The translations under genes and the position numbers were made by a program. Under the pieces are notes generated by a model. The model ran no database searches. It was not told where the DNA came from and saw only the letters and a program-made list of their open reading frames with translations. Shown in pieces: positions 1-8,478 of a stretch of DNA of 18,933 nt. Every line of letters starts with the position of its first letter. The first letter of the stretch is position 1. The stretch is from Collinsella sp. (GTDB taxonomy: Bacteria; Actinomycetota; Coriobacteriia; Coriobacteriales; Coriobacteriaceae), in contig JAHHSP010000015.1 in the NCBI GenBank assembly GCA_020025115.1, positions 1 to 18,933 on the forward strand, written 5' to 3'.

Positions 1-4
1 GCCC

Positions 5-1312
5 CTAGGCGTCCCAGGCATCGCGGCCGCGAATGGCGCGCAGGCCGATGTCGCGGCGCAGGGTCTTGCCCTCGAAGGCGATCTTCCCGCACGCGGCATA
101 CGCCAAGTCGCGCGCGGCCTCGAAGGTCTCGCCGAGAGCGGTCACGTCGAGCACGCGCCCGCCGGACGTGACGAGCTCGCCATCCTCATTTACCGAGGTG
201 CCGGCATGGTACACGGTCACGTTCTCCATGGCCTCGGCGTTCTCGATACCGGTGATAACCTTGCCCTTCTCGTACGAACCCGGGTACCCGGCGCTCGTAA
301 GGACCACGGACACAGCCCATTCGTCGCGCCATTCGAGCTCGATCTCGTCCAGGCGCTGCTCGGCGCAAGCGAGCATCACTTCGACCAGGTCGCTCTTCAA
401 GCGGGGCATGAGCACCTCGGTCTCAGGGTCGCCAAAACGGGCGTTGTACTCGATGACCTTGGGGCCCTCGGGGGTCAGCATGAAGCCGCCGTACAGGCAG
501 CCGCGAAAATCGATGCCCTCACGATTGGCCGCGGCGACGGTCTCGTCCAGGATGCGGCACATCTCGGCATGCTCCTCGTCCGTGACGATGGGCACGGGGC
601 TGTAAACGCCCATGCCGCCCGTATTGGGGCCAAGGTCCCCTTCAAGAGCCCGCTTGTGATCTTGGGACGTCGCCATGGGACGGACGGTCTTGCCGTCGGT
701 GAAGGCGAGCAACGTGCACTCCGGACCGGTCAGCATCTCCTCGATCACGACGGTGCTGCCCGCGGCGCCAAACGCGCCGTCAAAGCACTCGTGCACGGCC
801 TGCAGGGCCTCGTCGAGCGTGAGGGCGACCACGACACCCTTGCCTGCGGCCAGGCCATCGGCCTTCACGACCACGGGAGCGCCCTGTTCACGCACGTAAG
901 CGAGGGCAGCCTCCTCATCGGTGAAGGAACCGTACGCGGCGGTGGGGATACCGGCGCGCGCCATGAGCTCCTTGGAGAAGCGCTTCGAGCCCTCGAGCTG
1001 CGCACCTGCGGCGCCCGGGCCAAAACACGGGATGCCGGCCTCGCGCACGGCGTCGGCCACGCCTTTCACGAGCGGGGCCTCGGGGCCGATCACGACCAGG
1101 CCGCAACCGGTCTCACGGGCAAAATCCGCAACCGCAGCCGGATCCTCGGCATCGAGGGCGACGTTCTCCCCCAGCTCGAGCGTGCCGCCGTTGCCCGGGG
1201 CGATAAAGAGCGTTCCGCAGCGCGGGGACTCGGCGAGCTTGGCGGCGAGGGCGTGCTCACGGCCGCCGCTACCCAGCAGCAGGATGTCGATGGTGTTCTC
1301 GGTTGCGCTCAT
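5..1312 (-). CDS. purD: Phosphoribosylamine-glycine ligase (GARS)
   Basis: This enzyme joins glycine to 5-phosphoribosylamine using ATP, the second step of de novo purine synthesis, in the cytoplasm. The 435-residue length fits the monofunctional bacterial enzyme. Visible family marks, in order: an N-terminal GSGGREHA loop (about residues 14-21), the ATP-grasp stretch VVKADGLAAGKGV (about 147-159), the DHKR and PNTGGMG segments in the middle, and EYNARFGDPE near residue 290, which carries metal and ATP ligands. The ATG at 1312 is preceded by a strong AGAGGAGG four bases upstream. It follows purA by 57 bases on the same strand with no terminator between, so the two are probably co-transcribed. 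A 6-bp GC hairpin (GCGCCG/CGGCGC) lies in that gap without a U-tract. The gene is complete, with its stop at the very edge of the window. Confidence 0.97.
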   Translation of the reverse strand: MSATENTIDILLLGSGGREHALAAKLAESPRCGTLFIAPGNGGTLELGENVALDAEDPAAVADFARETGCGLVVIGPEAPLVKGVADAVREAGIPCFGPGAAGAQLEGSKRFSKELMARAGIPTAAYGSFTDEEAALAYVREQGAPVVVKADGLAAGKGVVVALTLDEALQAVHECFDGAFGAAGSTVVIEEMLTGPECTLLAFTDGKTVRPMATSQDHKRALEGDLGPNTGGMGVYSPVPIVTDEEHAEMCRILDETVAAANREGIDFRGCLYGGFMLTPEGPKVIEYNARFGDPETEVLMPRLKSDLVEVMLACAEQRLDEIELEWRDEWAVSVVLTSAGYPGSYEKGKVITGIENAEAMENVTVYHAGTSVNEDGELVTSGGRVLDVTALGETFEAARDLAYAACGKIAFEGKTLRRDIGLRAIRGRDAWDA

Positions 1313-1369
1313 GCGTCCTCCTCTAGAGCAAGGCGCCGCCCAACCGGACGGCGCGCTAACTTGGTTGAA

Positions 1370-2662
<1,293 letters not shown>

Positions 2663-2683
2663 GGCCACTCCTCAATTCAATCG

Positions 2684-2754
2684 CCCGGCCCCTTCGGCCC
2701 GGGCAGGTCTTCGAACATATCGGACAGGAGTCCGACCGCGGGGTCAAACGACCC
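2684..2754 (-). promoter_or_regulatory. Structured purA leader, three tandem hairpins
   Basis: Between the TATAAT box at 2764-2769 and the purA start the minus-strand transcript can form three consecutive stem-loops: GGGTC/GACCC with a 4-base loop (2741-2754), TCGGAC/GTCCGA with a 4-base loop (2720-2735), and a CCCGG/CCGGG-type stem of about 7 bp with one bulge (2684-2703). None has a U-tract, so they are not terminators. They match no riboswitch I know. Their regulatory role is inference only. Confidence 0.4.
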
Positions 2755-2763
2755 GGCCCTCAC

Positions 2764-2783
2764 ATTATAGGCGCGCAGCGCCT
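2764..2783 (-). promoter_or_regulatory. purA(-purD) promoter -10 box with overlapping palindrome
   Basis: On the minus strand a perfect TATAAT (2764-2769) lies about 100 bases before the purA ATG and just after the dnaB stop. Directly upstream, overlapping it by one base, is the inverted repeat AGGCGC-N3-GCGCCT (2769-2783), filling the spacer where a repressor could sit. No good -35 hexamer is visible at 16-18 bases. The promoter may therefore be weak, activator-dependent or controlled at the palindrome. The hairpin could also help end dnaB transcripts. Confidence 0.5.
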
Positions 2784-2791
2784 ACCTCGCA

Positions 2792-4189
2792 TTACTCAAC
2801 CGCGTGTTCGTCAATCTCATAGAACTTGGTCGAGGCGGGCAGGAACATCAAATCCACGTCGCCAACCGGGCCCGAACGGTTCTTGGCGAGGATCACGCGC
2901 GTGATGCCGAAGTCCGGTCGGTCGTCTCGCTCGGCCTCCGCCTCGGTACTCGAGCGGTCGAGCAGCATGATGATGTCGGCATCCTGTTCGATGGAGCCCG
3001 ATTCGCGCAGGTCGCTCATCTGCGGCCGCTTGCCGGTACGGCCCTCGAGCGAACGGTTCAACTGGGAGAGCATGATGACCGGCACGTTGAGCTCTTTGGC
3101 CATGATCTTGAGGCCACGGCTCATCTCCGAAACCTCGACGGCGCGGTTGCCGTTGTAGTTCTTGCCCGCCGGCGGGTTCACCAGCTGAAGATAGTCGAGG
3201 ATGATGACGGCTTTTTCCTTGTTGTGGAGCATACGGCGGGCCTTGGCGCGGATCTCGGTGACGGTCGTGCCCGGGGTATCGTCGATCAGGATGTCCAGGC
3301 GCCCCAGCTCGTTAATGGCCTCGTTGATGTTGGCCCATTCCTCGGGGGAGATGCGGCCCGTACGGAAGTTGGACATGTTCACCATGGCCTGGGCGCAGAT
3401 GAAGCGCTGCGCGATCTCCTTGCCGGACATCTCCAGGGAGAAGAAACCCACCGTGTACCCGTCTGCGGCGGCGTTGAGAGCCAGGTTCAGGGCAAACGAG
3501 GTCTTACCGACGGCCGGACGCGCGCCGATGACGATGAGCTGGCCCTCGCGCAGGCCCATGAGCATTCGATCGAGTGTCGGATAGCCCGTGGGCGCACCGT
3601 GGACGTCACCGCCGGCGCGTGCGACCTCCTCGGCCTCCTGATACGCCTCGGCCATAAAGTCGCCGAGCTCGCGATAGGAACTTTTCACCTCTCGCGCCGT
3701 TACGGACAGCAGCATGGACTCGGCGCGCTCGATGACCTCCTTCGTATCGATCGGGGCGTCATAGGCGAGGGCGCTGATCTGGTTGGTCGCGCCGATGATC
3801 TCCCGCAACATGGCGTCACGGCGGACGATGCCGGCATGATGCTGCCAGTTGGCGAGCGCAAGCGTGTTGCCCATGAGCTCGAGGACGTACGCCTCCCCAC
3901 CCACGGCCTCGAGCTTGTCGATGGAATTCAGGTAGTCGATGAGAGAGATGGAGTCGATCGGGATCGAGCTCTCGTACATCGAGCCCATGGCGACGAAGAT
4001 CGTCTTGTGGGACGGGCGGTAGAAATCATCGGGCATGAGCTCGACGAGCGCTTCCTCAACCACCTCGCCCGAGAGCAACATGGCGGACAGGACCTTTGCC
4101 TCGGCGTCGATGTTGTTGGGCAGCCCCTTCAAAGCACCGCGGTCGATCGAGGTGGAGGGTCCCCACCCAAAATCGTCATCCCCGCTCAT
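2792..4189 (-). CDS. dnaB: Replicative DNA helicase DnaB
   Basis: This ring-shaped hexameric 5'-3' helicase unwinds the replication fork ahead of primase and polymerase. The N-terminal DnaB domain (about residues 20-125, starting LPNNIDAEAKVLSAML) is followed by a linker and the RecA-like ATPase domain. That domain shows Walker A GARPAVGKTS, Walker B VIILDYLQLV and the late segment MSDLRESGSIEQDADI with the conserved arginine. No intein interrupts it. The start is taken at 4189, where AAGGAG lies four bases before ATG, giving 465 residues. A longer in-frame reading from 4255 adds 22 residues with no family resemblance. It is separated from rplI by about 570 bases containing DnaA-box-like sequences, unlike species where the two genes are nearly contiguous. 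Confidence 0.97.
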   Translation of the reverse strand: MSGDDDFGWGPSTSIDRGALKGLPNNIDAEAKVLSAMLLSGEVVEEALVELMPDDFYRPSHKTIFVAMGSMYESSIPIDSISLIDYLNSIDKLEAVGGEAYVLELMGNTLALANWQHHAGIVRRDAMLREIIGATNQISALAYDAPIDTKEVIERAESMLLSVTAREVKSSYRELGDFMAEAYQEAEEVARAGGDVHGAPTGYPTLDRMLMGLREGQLIVIGARPAVGKTSFALNLALNAAADGYTVGFFSLEMSGKEIAQRFICAQAMVNMSNFRTGRISPEEWANINEAINELGRLDILIDDTPGTTVTEIRAKARRMLHNKEKAVIILDYLQLVNPPAGKNYNGNRAVEVSEMSRGLKIMAKELNVPVIMLSQLNRSLEGRTGKRPQMSDLRESGSIEQDADIIMLLDRSSTEAEAERDDRPDFGITRVILAKNRSGPVGDVDLMFLPASTKFYEIDEHAVE

Positions 4190-4340
4190 CGCACTCCTTT
4201 CCTTGCCTCCTGGCACCCGCGCGCCACATGGCGCACACCGGGTCTTGGGACACACAATGGTAGGGCATCTGGGACCGAGTTCCCAACGTCAAGCCCCCAG
4301 GTGGAGCGTTTTATCGACGAGAGGCCCATGGCGCCTTCGG

Positions 4341-4430
4341 TGTTGATAACTCACCGTCTTGAGCTGGGGACAATGCGGTTATCAACGTTTTCAACAATGT
4401 GGATGACTCGTGAGGTTGGAGTTATCCACA
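4341..4430. promoter_or_regulatory. Cluster of DnaA-box-like 9-mers upstream of dnaB
   Basis: Four 9-mers within 90 bases match or nearly match the DnaA box TTATCCACA: TTATCCACA itself at 4422-4430 (plus, perfect), TCATCCACA at 4398-4406 (minus, one mismatch), TTATCAACA at 4341-4349 (minus, one mismatch) and TTATCAACG at 4379-4387 (plus, two mismatches). An AT-rich segment follows at 4472-4498. The arrangement could be a DnaA-controlled dnaB promoter, a DnaA titration site, or part of an origin. The boxes are seen directly; the function is inferred. Confidence 0.6.
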
Positions 4431-4702
4431 GGGCTGGTTGCAACCTGCGGATTCGCGCAAACGTCCAGCGCTTACTTTCTCTTAATAGAGTATTTACCTG
4501 CGAGTTTGCCATTTCCGCAGCTAGATGGCCGTATAAATAGCGAATGTTACGCCGGAGATGACTGCGCCGCGCAGCGCGAGGGGTCCGTTCCCCATCCGAG
4601 GAAGCCCCCTCACCTGGTATTTCACCAATCACCACAACCGCGACCTGTGGATTTCTCGGGTTTTGCCAACATATGCCCAAACCCACCGTCGAGGCGCCCC
4701 AC

Positions 4703-4733
4703 AAAAAAGCCCCGCGCCGTTTGGCGCGGGGCT
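4703..4733 (-). terminator. Intrinsic terminator of the rpsF-ssb-rpsR-rplI operon
   Basis: A perfect 10-bp GC stem, GCCCCGCGCC (4709-4718) with GGCGCGGGGC (4723-4732) and a 4-base loop, is extended by an A-T pair. On the minus strand six U residues (4703-4708) follow. It lies about 30 bases after the rplI stop and separates the ribosomal operon from dnaB. Confidence 0.9.
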
Positions 4734-4762
4734 CATGAGTCGCGTAGTGCGAAGCTCGCATG

Positions 4763-5290
4763 CTACTCGGCAGCAGCCTCGGTCTCGACCTCGGCGGTCT
4801 CCTCGGCGGCGACCTCCTCGGCCTCAACGGCCTCCTCAGCCTGCTCCTCGACGCCCACCAGGACGACGATGGATGCCTTGATCTCACGGTAGATGGAAAT
4901 CTCCACCTCGTGGGAACCGGCCACCTTGATCGGCTTGCCAAGCTCAACGCGCTTACGGTCGATCTCAACGTCGAGCTCGGCCTTGATCGCATCGGCGATC
5001 ATGGCAGCGGTGACGGAGCCGAAGAGGACGCCCTCCTCGCCGACCTTCGCGTCGACGGCGACCTTCTGACCGGCGAGCTTAGACTTGAGAGCGTTGGCGT
5101 CGGCCAGGCGGACGGCCTCACGCTTCTCGATGTTGTTGCGACGCTCCTCGAGCTGCTTCAGGTTGCCCTTGGTAGCAGCAACGGCGAGCTTCTGCGGAAT
5201 CAGGTAGTTCTCGGCGTAACCCTGAGCGACGTCGATGACGTCACCCTCGCCGCCCTTGCCCTTGATCTCACCAAGCAGAACAACTTTCAT
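4763..5290 (-). CDS. rplI: 50S ribosomal protein L9
   Basis: L9 binds 23S rRNA near the L1 stalk and helps keep the reading frame. The N-terminal domain MKVVLLGEIKGKGGEGDVIDV...GYAENYLIPQKLA is the family signature. A helical connector (residues about 40-75) and the C-terminal rRNA-binding domain (to about 148) follow. The protein has 175 residues against about 150 in most bacteria. The extra 25 or so form a Glu/Ala/Val tail (EEQAEEAVEAEEV...), probably disordered and acidic. GGGAGGG lies five bases before the ATG. It is the last gene of the rpsF operon, 11 bases after rpsR. Confidence 0.97.
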   Translation of the reverse strand: MKVVLLGEIKGKGGEGDVIDVAQGYAENYLIPQKLAVAATKGNLKQLEERRNNIEKREAVRLADANALKSKLAGQKVAVDAKVGEEGVLFGSVTAAMIADAIKAELDVEIDRKRVELGKPIKVAGSHEVEISIYREIKASIVVLVGVEEQAEEAVEAEEVAAEETAEVETEAAAE

Positions 5291-5301
5291 GGGTACCCTC
5301 C

Positions 5302-5568
5302 CTACTTCTTCTCGCGAGGACCGCGGGTGGACACCACGGGCACGGCGTACGGCAGAAGAGCCATCTCGCGGGCGCGCTTGATCGCGTTCGCGATGTCGTG
5401 CTGATGCTGCGTGCAGGCGCCAGTGACGCGGCGCGGCTTGATCTTGCCGCGATCGGTCATGTACTTGCGGAGGAGCTGAGTATCCTTGTAATCGATGAAC
5501 TCAGTGTTCTCCTTGCAGAACTGGCAGTACTTGCGACGCGGCTGACGGGCAGAATAATCATTAGCCAT
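5302..5568 (-). CDS. rpsR: 30S ribosomal protein S18 (zinc-binding form)
   Basis: S18 binds S6 and the central domain of 16S rRNA on the small-subunit platform. The 88-residue protein has the typical core YKDTQLLRKYMTDRGKIKPRRVTG. It keeps Cys15, Cys18, Cys52 and His55 (CxxC...CxxH), the set that binds zinc in the C+ type of S18, which many bacteria replace with a cysteine-free paralogue under zinc limitation. An AAAGG lies about nine bases upstream of the ATG. It sits between ssb and rplI in the conserved operon. Confidence 0.97.
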   Translation of the reverse strand: MANDYSARQPRRKYCQFCKENTEFIDYKDTQLLRKYMTDRGKIKPRRVTGACTQHQHDIANAIKRAREMALLPYAVPVVSTRGPREKK

Positions 5569-5627
5569 GTCTCAATACCTTTCGTGACGACGGTTCGAGC
5601 GAACTCTCACCGTCAATTACGCATCCC

Positions 5628-6107
5628 TTAGAACGGGATGTCCTCATCGTAGACGTCGACCGCAGGGGGAACCGGAGCCGCCATGGGCGCCGGAGCCTGC
5701 TGCGGAGCGGGCGCGGGGGCGTAGCCGCCCTGCTGGCCGTAAGACGGGGCGGGGGCGTAGCCGCCTGCCTCACCCTGCTGGCCGCGGGACATGAACTCGA
5801 TCTCATCGACGATGACCTCGAGCTTGCTGCGGCGCTGGCCGTCACGCTCCCAGGAGCTGTAACGAAGCTTGCCCTCGATGGCGACCTTCGACCCCTTCGA
5901 GAGATAGCGGTTCACGGCCTCCGCACGGGTGCCGAACATCGTGCAGTCCACGAAGTTCGGGTAGTCCTCCCACTCGCCCGTCTGAGGATTGCGGCGACGG
6001 TCGTTGACCGCCACGCCGAAGCTCAGGACCTGGGTGCCGCTCGCGGTGGCGCGCAGCTCGGGATCGCGGGTGAGATTACCGGAAATGTTGACTCGGTTGA
6101 TGCTCAT
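5628..6107 (-). CDS. ssb: Single-stranded DNA-binding protein
   Basis: SSB coats single-stranded DNA during replication, repair and recombination and recruits partners through its C-terminal tip. The OB-fold (residues 1-108, starting MSINRVNISGNLTRDPELR) is followed by a Gly/Ala/Pro/Gln-rich flexible linker with two GGYAPAP repeats and the acidic tip DEDIPF, matching the consensus DDDIPF. At 159 residues it is of normal length. Position between rpsF and rpsR shows it is the housekeeping copy. A GAGAGGT lies about 11 bases before the ATG. Confidence 0.97.
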   Translation of the reverse strand: MSINRVNISGNLTRDPELRATASGTQVLSFGVAVNDRRRNPQTGEWEDYPNFVDCTMFGTRAEAVNRYLSKGSKVAIEGKLRYSSWERDGQRRSKLEVIVDEIEFMSRGQQGEAGGYAPAPSYGQQGGYAPAPAPQQAPAPMAAPVPPAVDVYDEDIPF

Positions 6108-6160
6108 ACGTGTTCACTACCTCTCACGCGGCGTTAATGGGCCGCATCCATACAAATGAC

Positions 6161-6454
6161 CTACTCCTGGTCGTCGTGACGGACGATCATGTGGCGAATC
6201 ACGGCGTCGGTAATACGAAGCACGCGATCGAGCTCCGCGATGGAAGCCGGGTCTGCATGGAAGTTGATGAGGGTGTAGTCACCTTCGGTGAGCTTGTCGA
6301 TCTCGTAAGCGAGCTTGCGCTTGCCCCACTCGTCGACGTTGTCGACCTTGCCATTGCCCTCGGCGATCGTGTTGTCGATACGCTTCATCACGGCGAGACG
6401 GGTCTCGGGATCGAGGTTGGGGTCAACGAAGAACAGCAGTTCATAAGCCTTCAT
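6161..6454 (-). CDS. rpsF: 30S ribosomal protein S6
   Basis: S6 pairs with S18 on the small-subunit platform. The 97 residues start MKAYELLFFVDPNLD and contain WGKRKLAYEIDKLTEGDYTLINF, the family core. The start is set at 6454, where a full AGGAGGT lies six bases upstream; an in-frame ATG seven codons earlier would overlap this site. It is the first gene of the operon. A hairpin immediately upstream of the ribosome binding site may mediate autoregulation (separate entry). Confidence 0.97.
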   Translation of the reverse strand: MKAYELLFFVDPNLDPETRLAVMKRIDNTIAEGNGKVDNVDEWGKRKLAYEIDKLTEGDYTLINFHADPASIAELDRVLRITDAVIRHMIVRHDDQE

Positions 6455-6460
6455 GTGGTC

Positions 6461-6507
6461 ACCTCCTCTGGACAAACGGCTTCGGGTCGTGAAGGTGCGC
6501 CCGAAGC
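6461..6507 (-). promoter_or_regulatory. Candidate S6:S18 autoregulatory leader of rpsF
   Basis: In the minus-strand transcript an 8-bp stem GCUUCGGG/CCCGAAGC (6500-6507 with 6479-6486) lies 11 bases before the Shine-Dalgarno sequence (6461-6467). Its 13-base loop contains CACCUU, which can pair with GAGGUG of the ribosome binding site, so loop pairing could block translation. Many bacteria repress rpsF by binding of the S6:S18 complex to a leader structure. Location and gene order fit, but I have not matched the published consensus base by base. Confidence 0.45.
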
Positions 6508-6523
6508 AGGAAAAGACGTGCTA

Positions 6524-6551
6524 ACTATCGCCGAGTCTGCACATCTTGCAA
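6524..6551 (-). promoter_or_regulatory. Putative rpsF operon promoter
   Basis: On the minus strand TTGCAA (6546-6551) and GATAGT (6524-6529) are separated by 16 bases. This would start transcription near 6517, just ahead of the leader hairpin. The -10 match is modest. Confidence 0.35.
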
Positions 6552-6751
6552 CGTGTCTGCCACCGCACCCCATGACCTCCACATTTTCGCGCACCCACGC
6601 CAGCTGCCCGATCATGTGATTCGCCACGTGACAAGCATGACACGCCGTTCGGACATATATCCGATGCCCGTTGCGGCTCGCCGTATCCAATATCTGAATG
6701 TTGTCCTCCCATATCTGAAATGCGCAGCATAAGGGCAACATGTCCAAAACG

Positions 6752-6803
6752 AAAAAAGCGCCCCAGCCGCGCTTCTCGCAAAAAAGAAACGCAACTGGGG
6801 CGC
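6752..6803 (-). terminator. Terminator of the DUF4013-like membrane protein gene
   Basis: A 9-bp stem GCGCCCCAG (6758-6766) with CTGGGGCGC (6795-6803) is followed on the minus strand by six U residues (6752-6757). The loop is long (28 bases) and may hold a smaller internal stem. It lies 27 bases after the upstream gene's stop and isolates that gene from rpsF. Confidence 0.8.
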
Positions 6804-6829
6804 CGCGGGAGCGGAGATCGTCCCAAAAC

Positions 6830-8062
6830 CTACTCTTCGATGGGCCCGCCGTCCATGCCGTCGGAAGCGCCTTCGGTGCTGATCGGCCCGAGTGGAATGG
6901 GCCTCTTCTCCCCGACCACGGGCTGATCGACCTGGGGCTCCTCAAAAACATCGGCCCGAGTCACCTCGGGGGTCTCGGTCCCAAGAGAACCGGACGTGGG
7001 CACAGGGCCGGCGACATCGACATGGGCGAGCACGGCAGGCTCGACAGAGACCACGGACTCGCCAGGGGCGACGGGCTTGACCGCATCGACGGGTCCGCCG
7101 GCGGCGGGCGCAGGGGCCGACGACGCCGGCTCTCCCGCGGCCGAAGACATCGGATCCACAGGCACGGAGGCAGTAGCCGTGCGCGGGGCATGATGGGGAA
7201 CGTCATCGGGCAAAGGAGCGGACGAGACACCCCAGCGATTCACATCGAAGCGGGCAAACCACTGGCCCACCACATTCACGCTCACCAGATTCATCGCCGT
7301 CGAGATCACATTGCCCACGAACAGCAGGGCGATCAAAAGTAGAACGAACAGCAGGGCCGGACCGGGGGCCAATTGGTCGACCAGGGGGCGCCAGCCGGTC
7401 ATATAACCATCCGAAAGCCCGATAACCGCAGTAACGCTCAGCAGGCCGCCCATCAACACCAGCATGGACACCATGGCCACGATCAGCGCGTAGGCCGAAA
7501 AGACCACGGCCCCGACAAGGGTCGCCAACACAACCTTGCAAAAGCCCCCAAAGTCGCGAACGACCATCTGGAACAGTCGATCAAGACGCCATCCGGCGGA
7601 AAAGCTGTCGTATAACGTTCCGCGAAGGGCCGCCGCCTGCAAAAACGCGCCGGCAAACACCATGATGACGAAGTCGAGCAGGAAAAACGTCAAGCCAGAG
7701 GCCAGGATCGCCGAGTGGGCCAGGCCGGACCATCCGGTGGCCATCGCCATCAACACGGCAAGCGAGCCGGGAAACAGAATCTGCAGGACCAGGCCGCAGA
7801 CAAAGGCAAGGGAAAGCGTGATGAAGAAGGCTCGGGCGCCCGTGTAGATCACCTTCCCATAGTCAACGCCGCGCTGCTTGGGGGCAGAATCAACCCCCCA
7901 GGCAGTCAGCCGCGCCCATTCCAGCCCATAGCCGAGCACCGCGATCTGACCCAAGATGGGGATCCAGCCAACCAACGTCAGGACGAGCAGGGGTTTAATC
8001 CATCCCTTGTCGCGCGTGAGCATCCGCCACGACGACATAAAACCAATTTCACCAGTTTGCAT
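6830..8062 (-). CDS. Polytopic membrane protein, DUF4013-like, with long Pro/Ala/Val-rich tail
   Basis: Function unknown. The first 285 or so residues hold about six hydrophobic segments. The N-terminal stretch GWIPILGQIAVLGYGLEWAR resembles DUF4013 membrane proteins, which have a conserved (P)xxGxxxxxGY turn after the first helix. From about residue 285 a hydrophilic tail of some 125 residues rich in Pro, Ala, Val and acidic residues follows and ends near PIPLGPISTEGASDG. It is probably disordered and cytoplasmic. The ATG at 8062 has a GAGG six bases upstream. The gene is a monocistron between the tRNA-Ser pair and rpsF, with its own terminator. I give no function; the domain assignment is from pattern memory. 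Confidence 0.8.
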   Translation of the reverse strand: MQTGEIGFMSSWRMLTRDKGWIKPLLVLTLVGWIPILGQIAVLGYGLEWARLTAWGVDSAPKQRGVDYGKVIYTGARAFFITLSLAFVCGLVLQILFPGSLAVLMAMATGWSGLAHSAILASGLTFFLLDFVIMVFAGAFLQAAALRGTLYDSFSAGWRLDRLFQMVVRDFGGFCKVVLATLVGAVVFSAYALIVAMVSMLVLMGGLLSVTAVIGLSDGYMTGWRPLVDQLAPGPALLFVLLLIALLFVGNVISTAMNLVSVNVVGQWFARFDVNRWGVSSAPLPDDVPHHAPRTATASVPVDPMSSAAGEPASSAPAPAAGGPVDAVKPVAPGESVVSVEPAVLAHVDVAGPVPTSGSLGTETPEVTRADVFEEPQVDQPVVGEKRPIPLGPISTEGASDGMDGGPIEE

Positions 8063-8294
8063 GCGTGCCTCAATTCCTCATTCCTCGCCAAGTGCATGAG
8101 TGAAGTGTATCCCGACGAGCATGGCAATTTCACCCGTGCGCACCATCATTAAGCACAGCTTAAGCCGCTCGCAAGAGCCTCCTAAGGCACGTGCGCCCCG
8201 CATCGGCAAGACATGAGCCATGTGTCGAATGGCGTACCGCGACAAAATGCTCATCACAACCCGCGGTAACGCGAGCCTCGAGACCGCGGTCGAT

Positions 8295-8320
8295 AAAAAA
8301 ACGAGCCAATCGGGCCCGTT
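8295..8320 (-). terminator. Terminator of the serine tRNA unit
   Basis: On the minus strand an 8-bp stem with one G-U pair, AACGGGCC (8313-8320) and GGCUCGUU (8300-8307) around a 5-base loop, is followed by a run of U (8295-8301). It lies 14 bases beyond the CCA end of tRNA-Ser(CGA). Confidence 0.8.
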
Positions 8321-8334
8321 GACGCGAAAAATGA

Positions 8335-8425
8335 TGGCGGAGGAGGAGGGATTCGAACCCTCGTACGGGGAGTACCCGTAAACGGTTTTCGAGACCGCCG
8401 CATTCAACCACTCTGCCACTCCTCC
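8335..8425 (-). tRNA. tRNA-Ser (anticodon CGA)
   Basis: A 91-base tRNA with encoded CCA (8335-8337). Acceptor stem GGAGGAG/CTCCTCC, discriminator G, anticodon loop CTCGAAA with anticodon CGA, a long variable arm and T-arm GAGGG-TTCGAAT-CCCTC. The long variable arm and discriminator G fit serine. It reads UCG codons. It has no clear promoter of its own and is probably co-transcribed with the upstream tRNA-Ser. Confidence 0.96.
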
Positions 8426-8435
8426 GTAGGATGTG

Positions 8436-8468
8436 AAAACGGCACGCGATCCAATTGGATGCGTGCCG
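8436..8468 (-). terminator. Hairpin between the two serine tRNAs
   Basis: On the minus strand CGGCACGC (8461-8468) pairs with GCGUGCCG (8440-8447), and the loop itself contains the palindrome ATCCAATTGGAT. Four U residues (8436-8439) follow. The short U-tract makes it either a partial terminator or a processing hairpin between the tRNAs. Confidence 0.45.
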
Positions 8469-8478
8469 CTGAAAGTTC

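Larger units (their letters stand above)
4190..4762. other. Intergenic region between rplI and dnaB
   Basis: This 573-base gap has no convincing gene; its open frames have low-complexity or antisense-like composition. Working leftward from rplI it holds the rplI terminator (4702-4733), a lone weak DnaA-like 9-mer (TGTGGATTT at 4646-4654), an AT-rich stretch (about 4472-4498 plus GTATAAATAG near 4531), the DnaA-box-like cluster (4341-4430), and a small TGGGA/TCCCA inverted repeat near 4270-4285. It must contain the dnaB promoter, which I cannot pinpoint. Confidence 0.7.
6476..6829. other. Intergenic region upstream of rpsF
   Basis: About 350 bases without a credible gene. Besides the rpsF leader and promoter, and the terminator at 6752-6803, it holds two exact copies of ATATCTGAA (6690-6698 and 6711-6719). 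They are 21 bases apart, two helical turns. A degenerate third site overlaps the inverted repeat CGGA-N6-TCCG near 6651-6665. These look like protein-binding sites, but no regulator is identified. Confidence 0.5.

Noticed and set aside
2684..2760. Purine riboswitch in the purA leader
   Set aside because: The three simple hairpins do not form the three-way junction with conserved loops of that class.
2804..4540. 578-codon plus-strand open frame opposite dnaB
   Set aside because: Antisense composition artefact of high G+C; no ribosome binding site or recognisable domain.
8044..8134. Repeat of CAATTTCACC at 8044-8053 and 8125-8134
   Set aside because: Only ten bases, one copy lies in coding sequence; could be chance.
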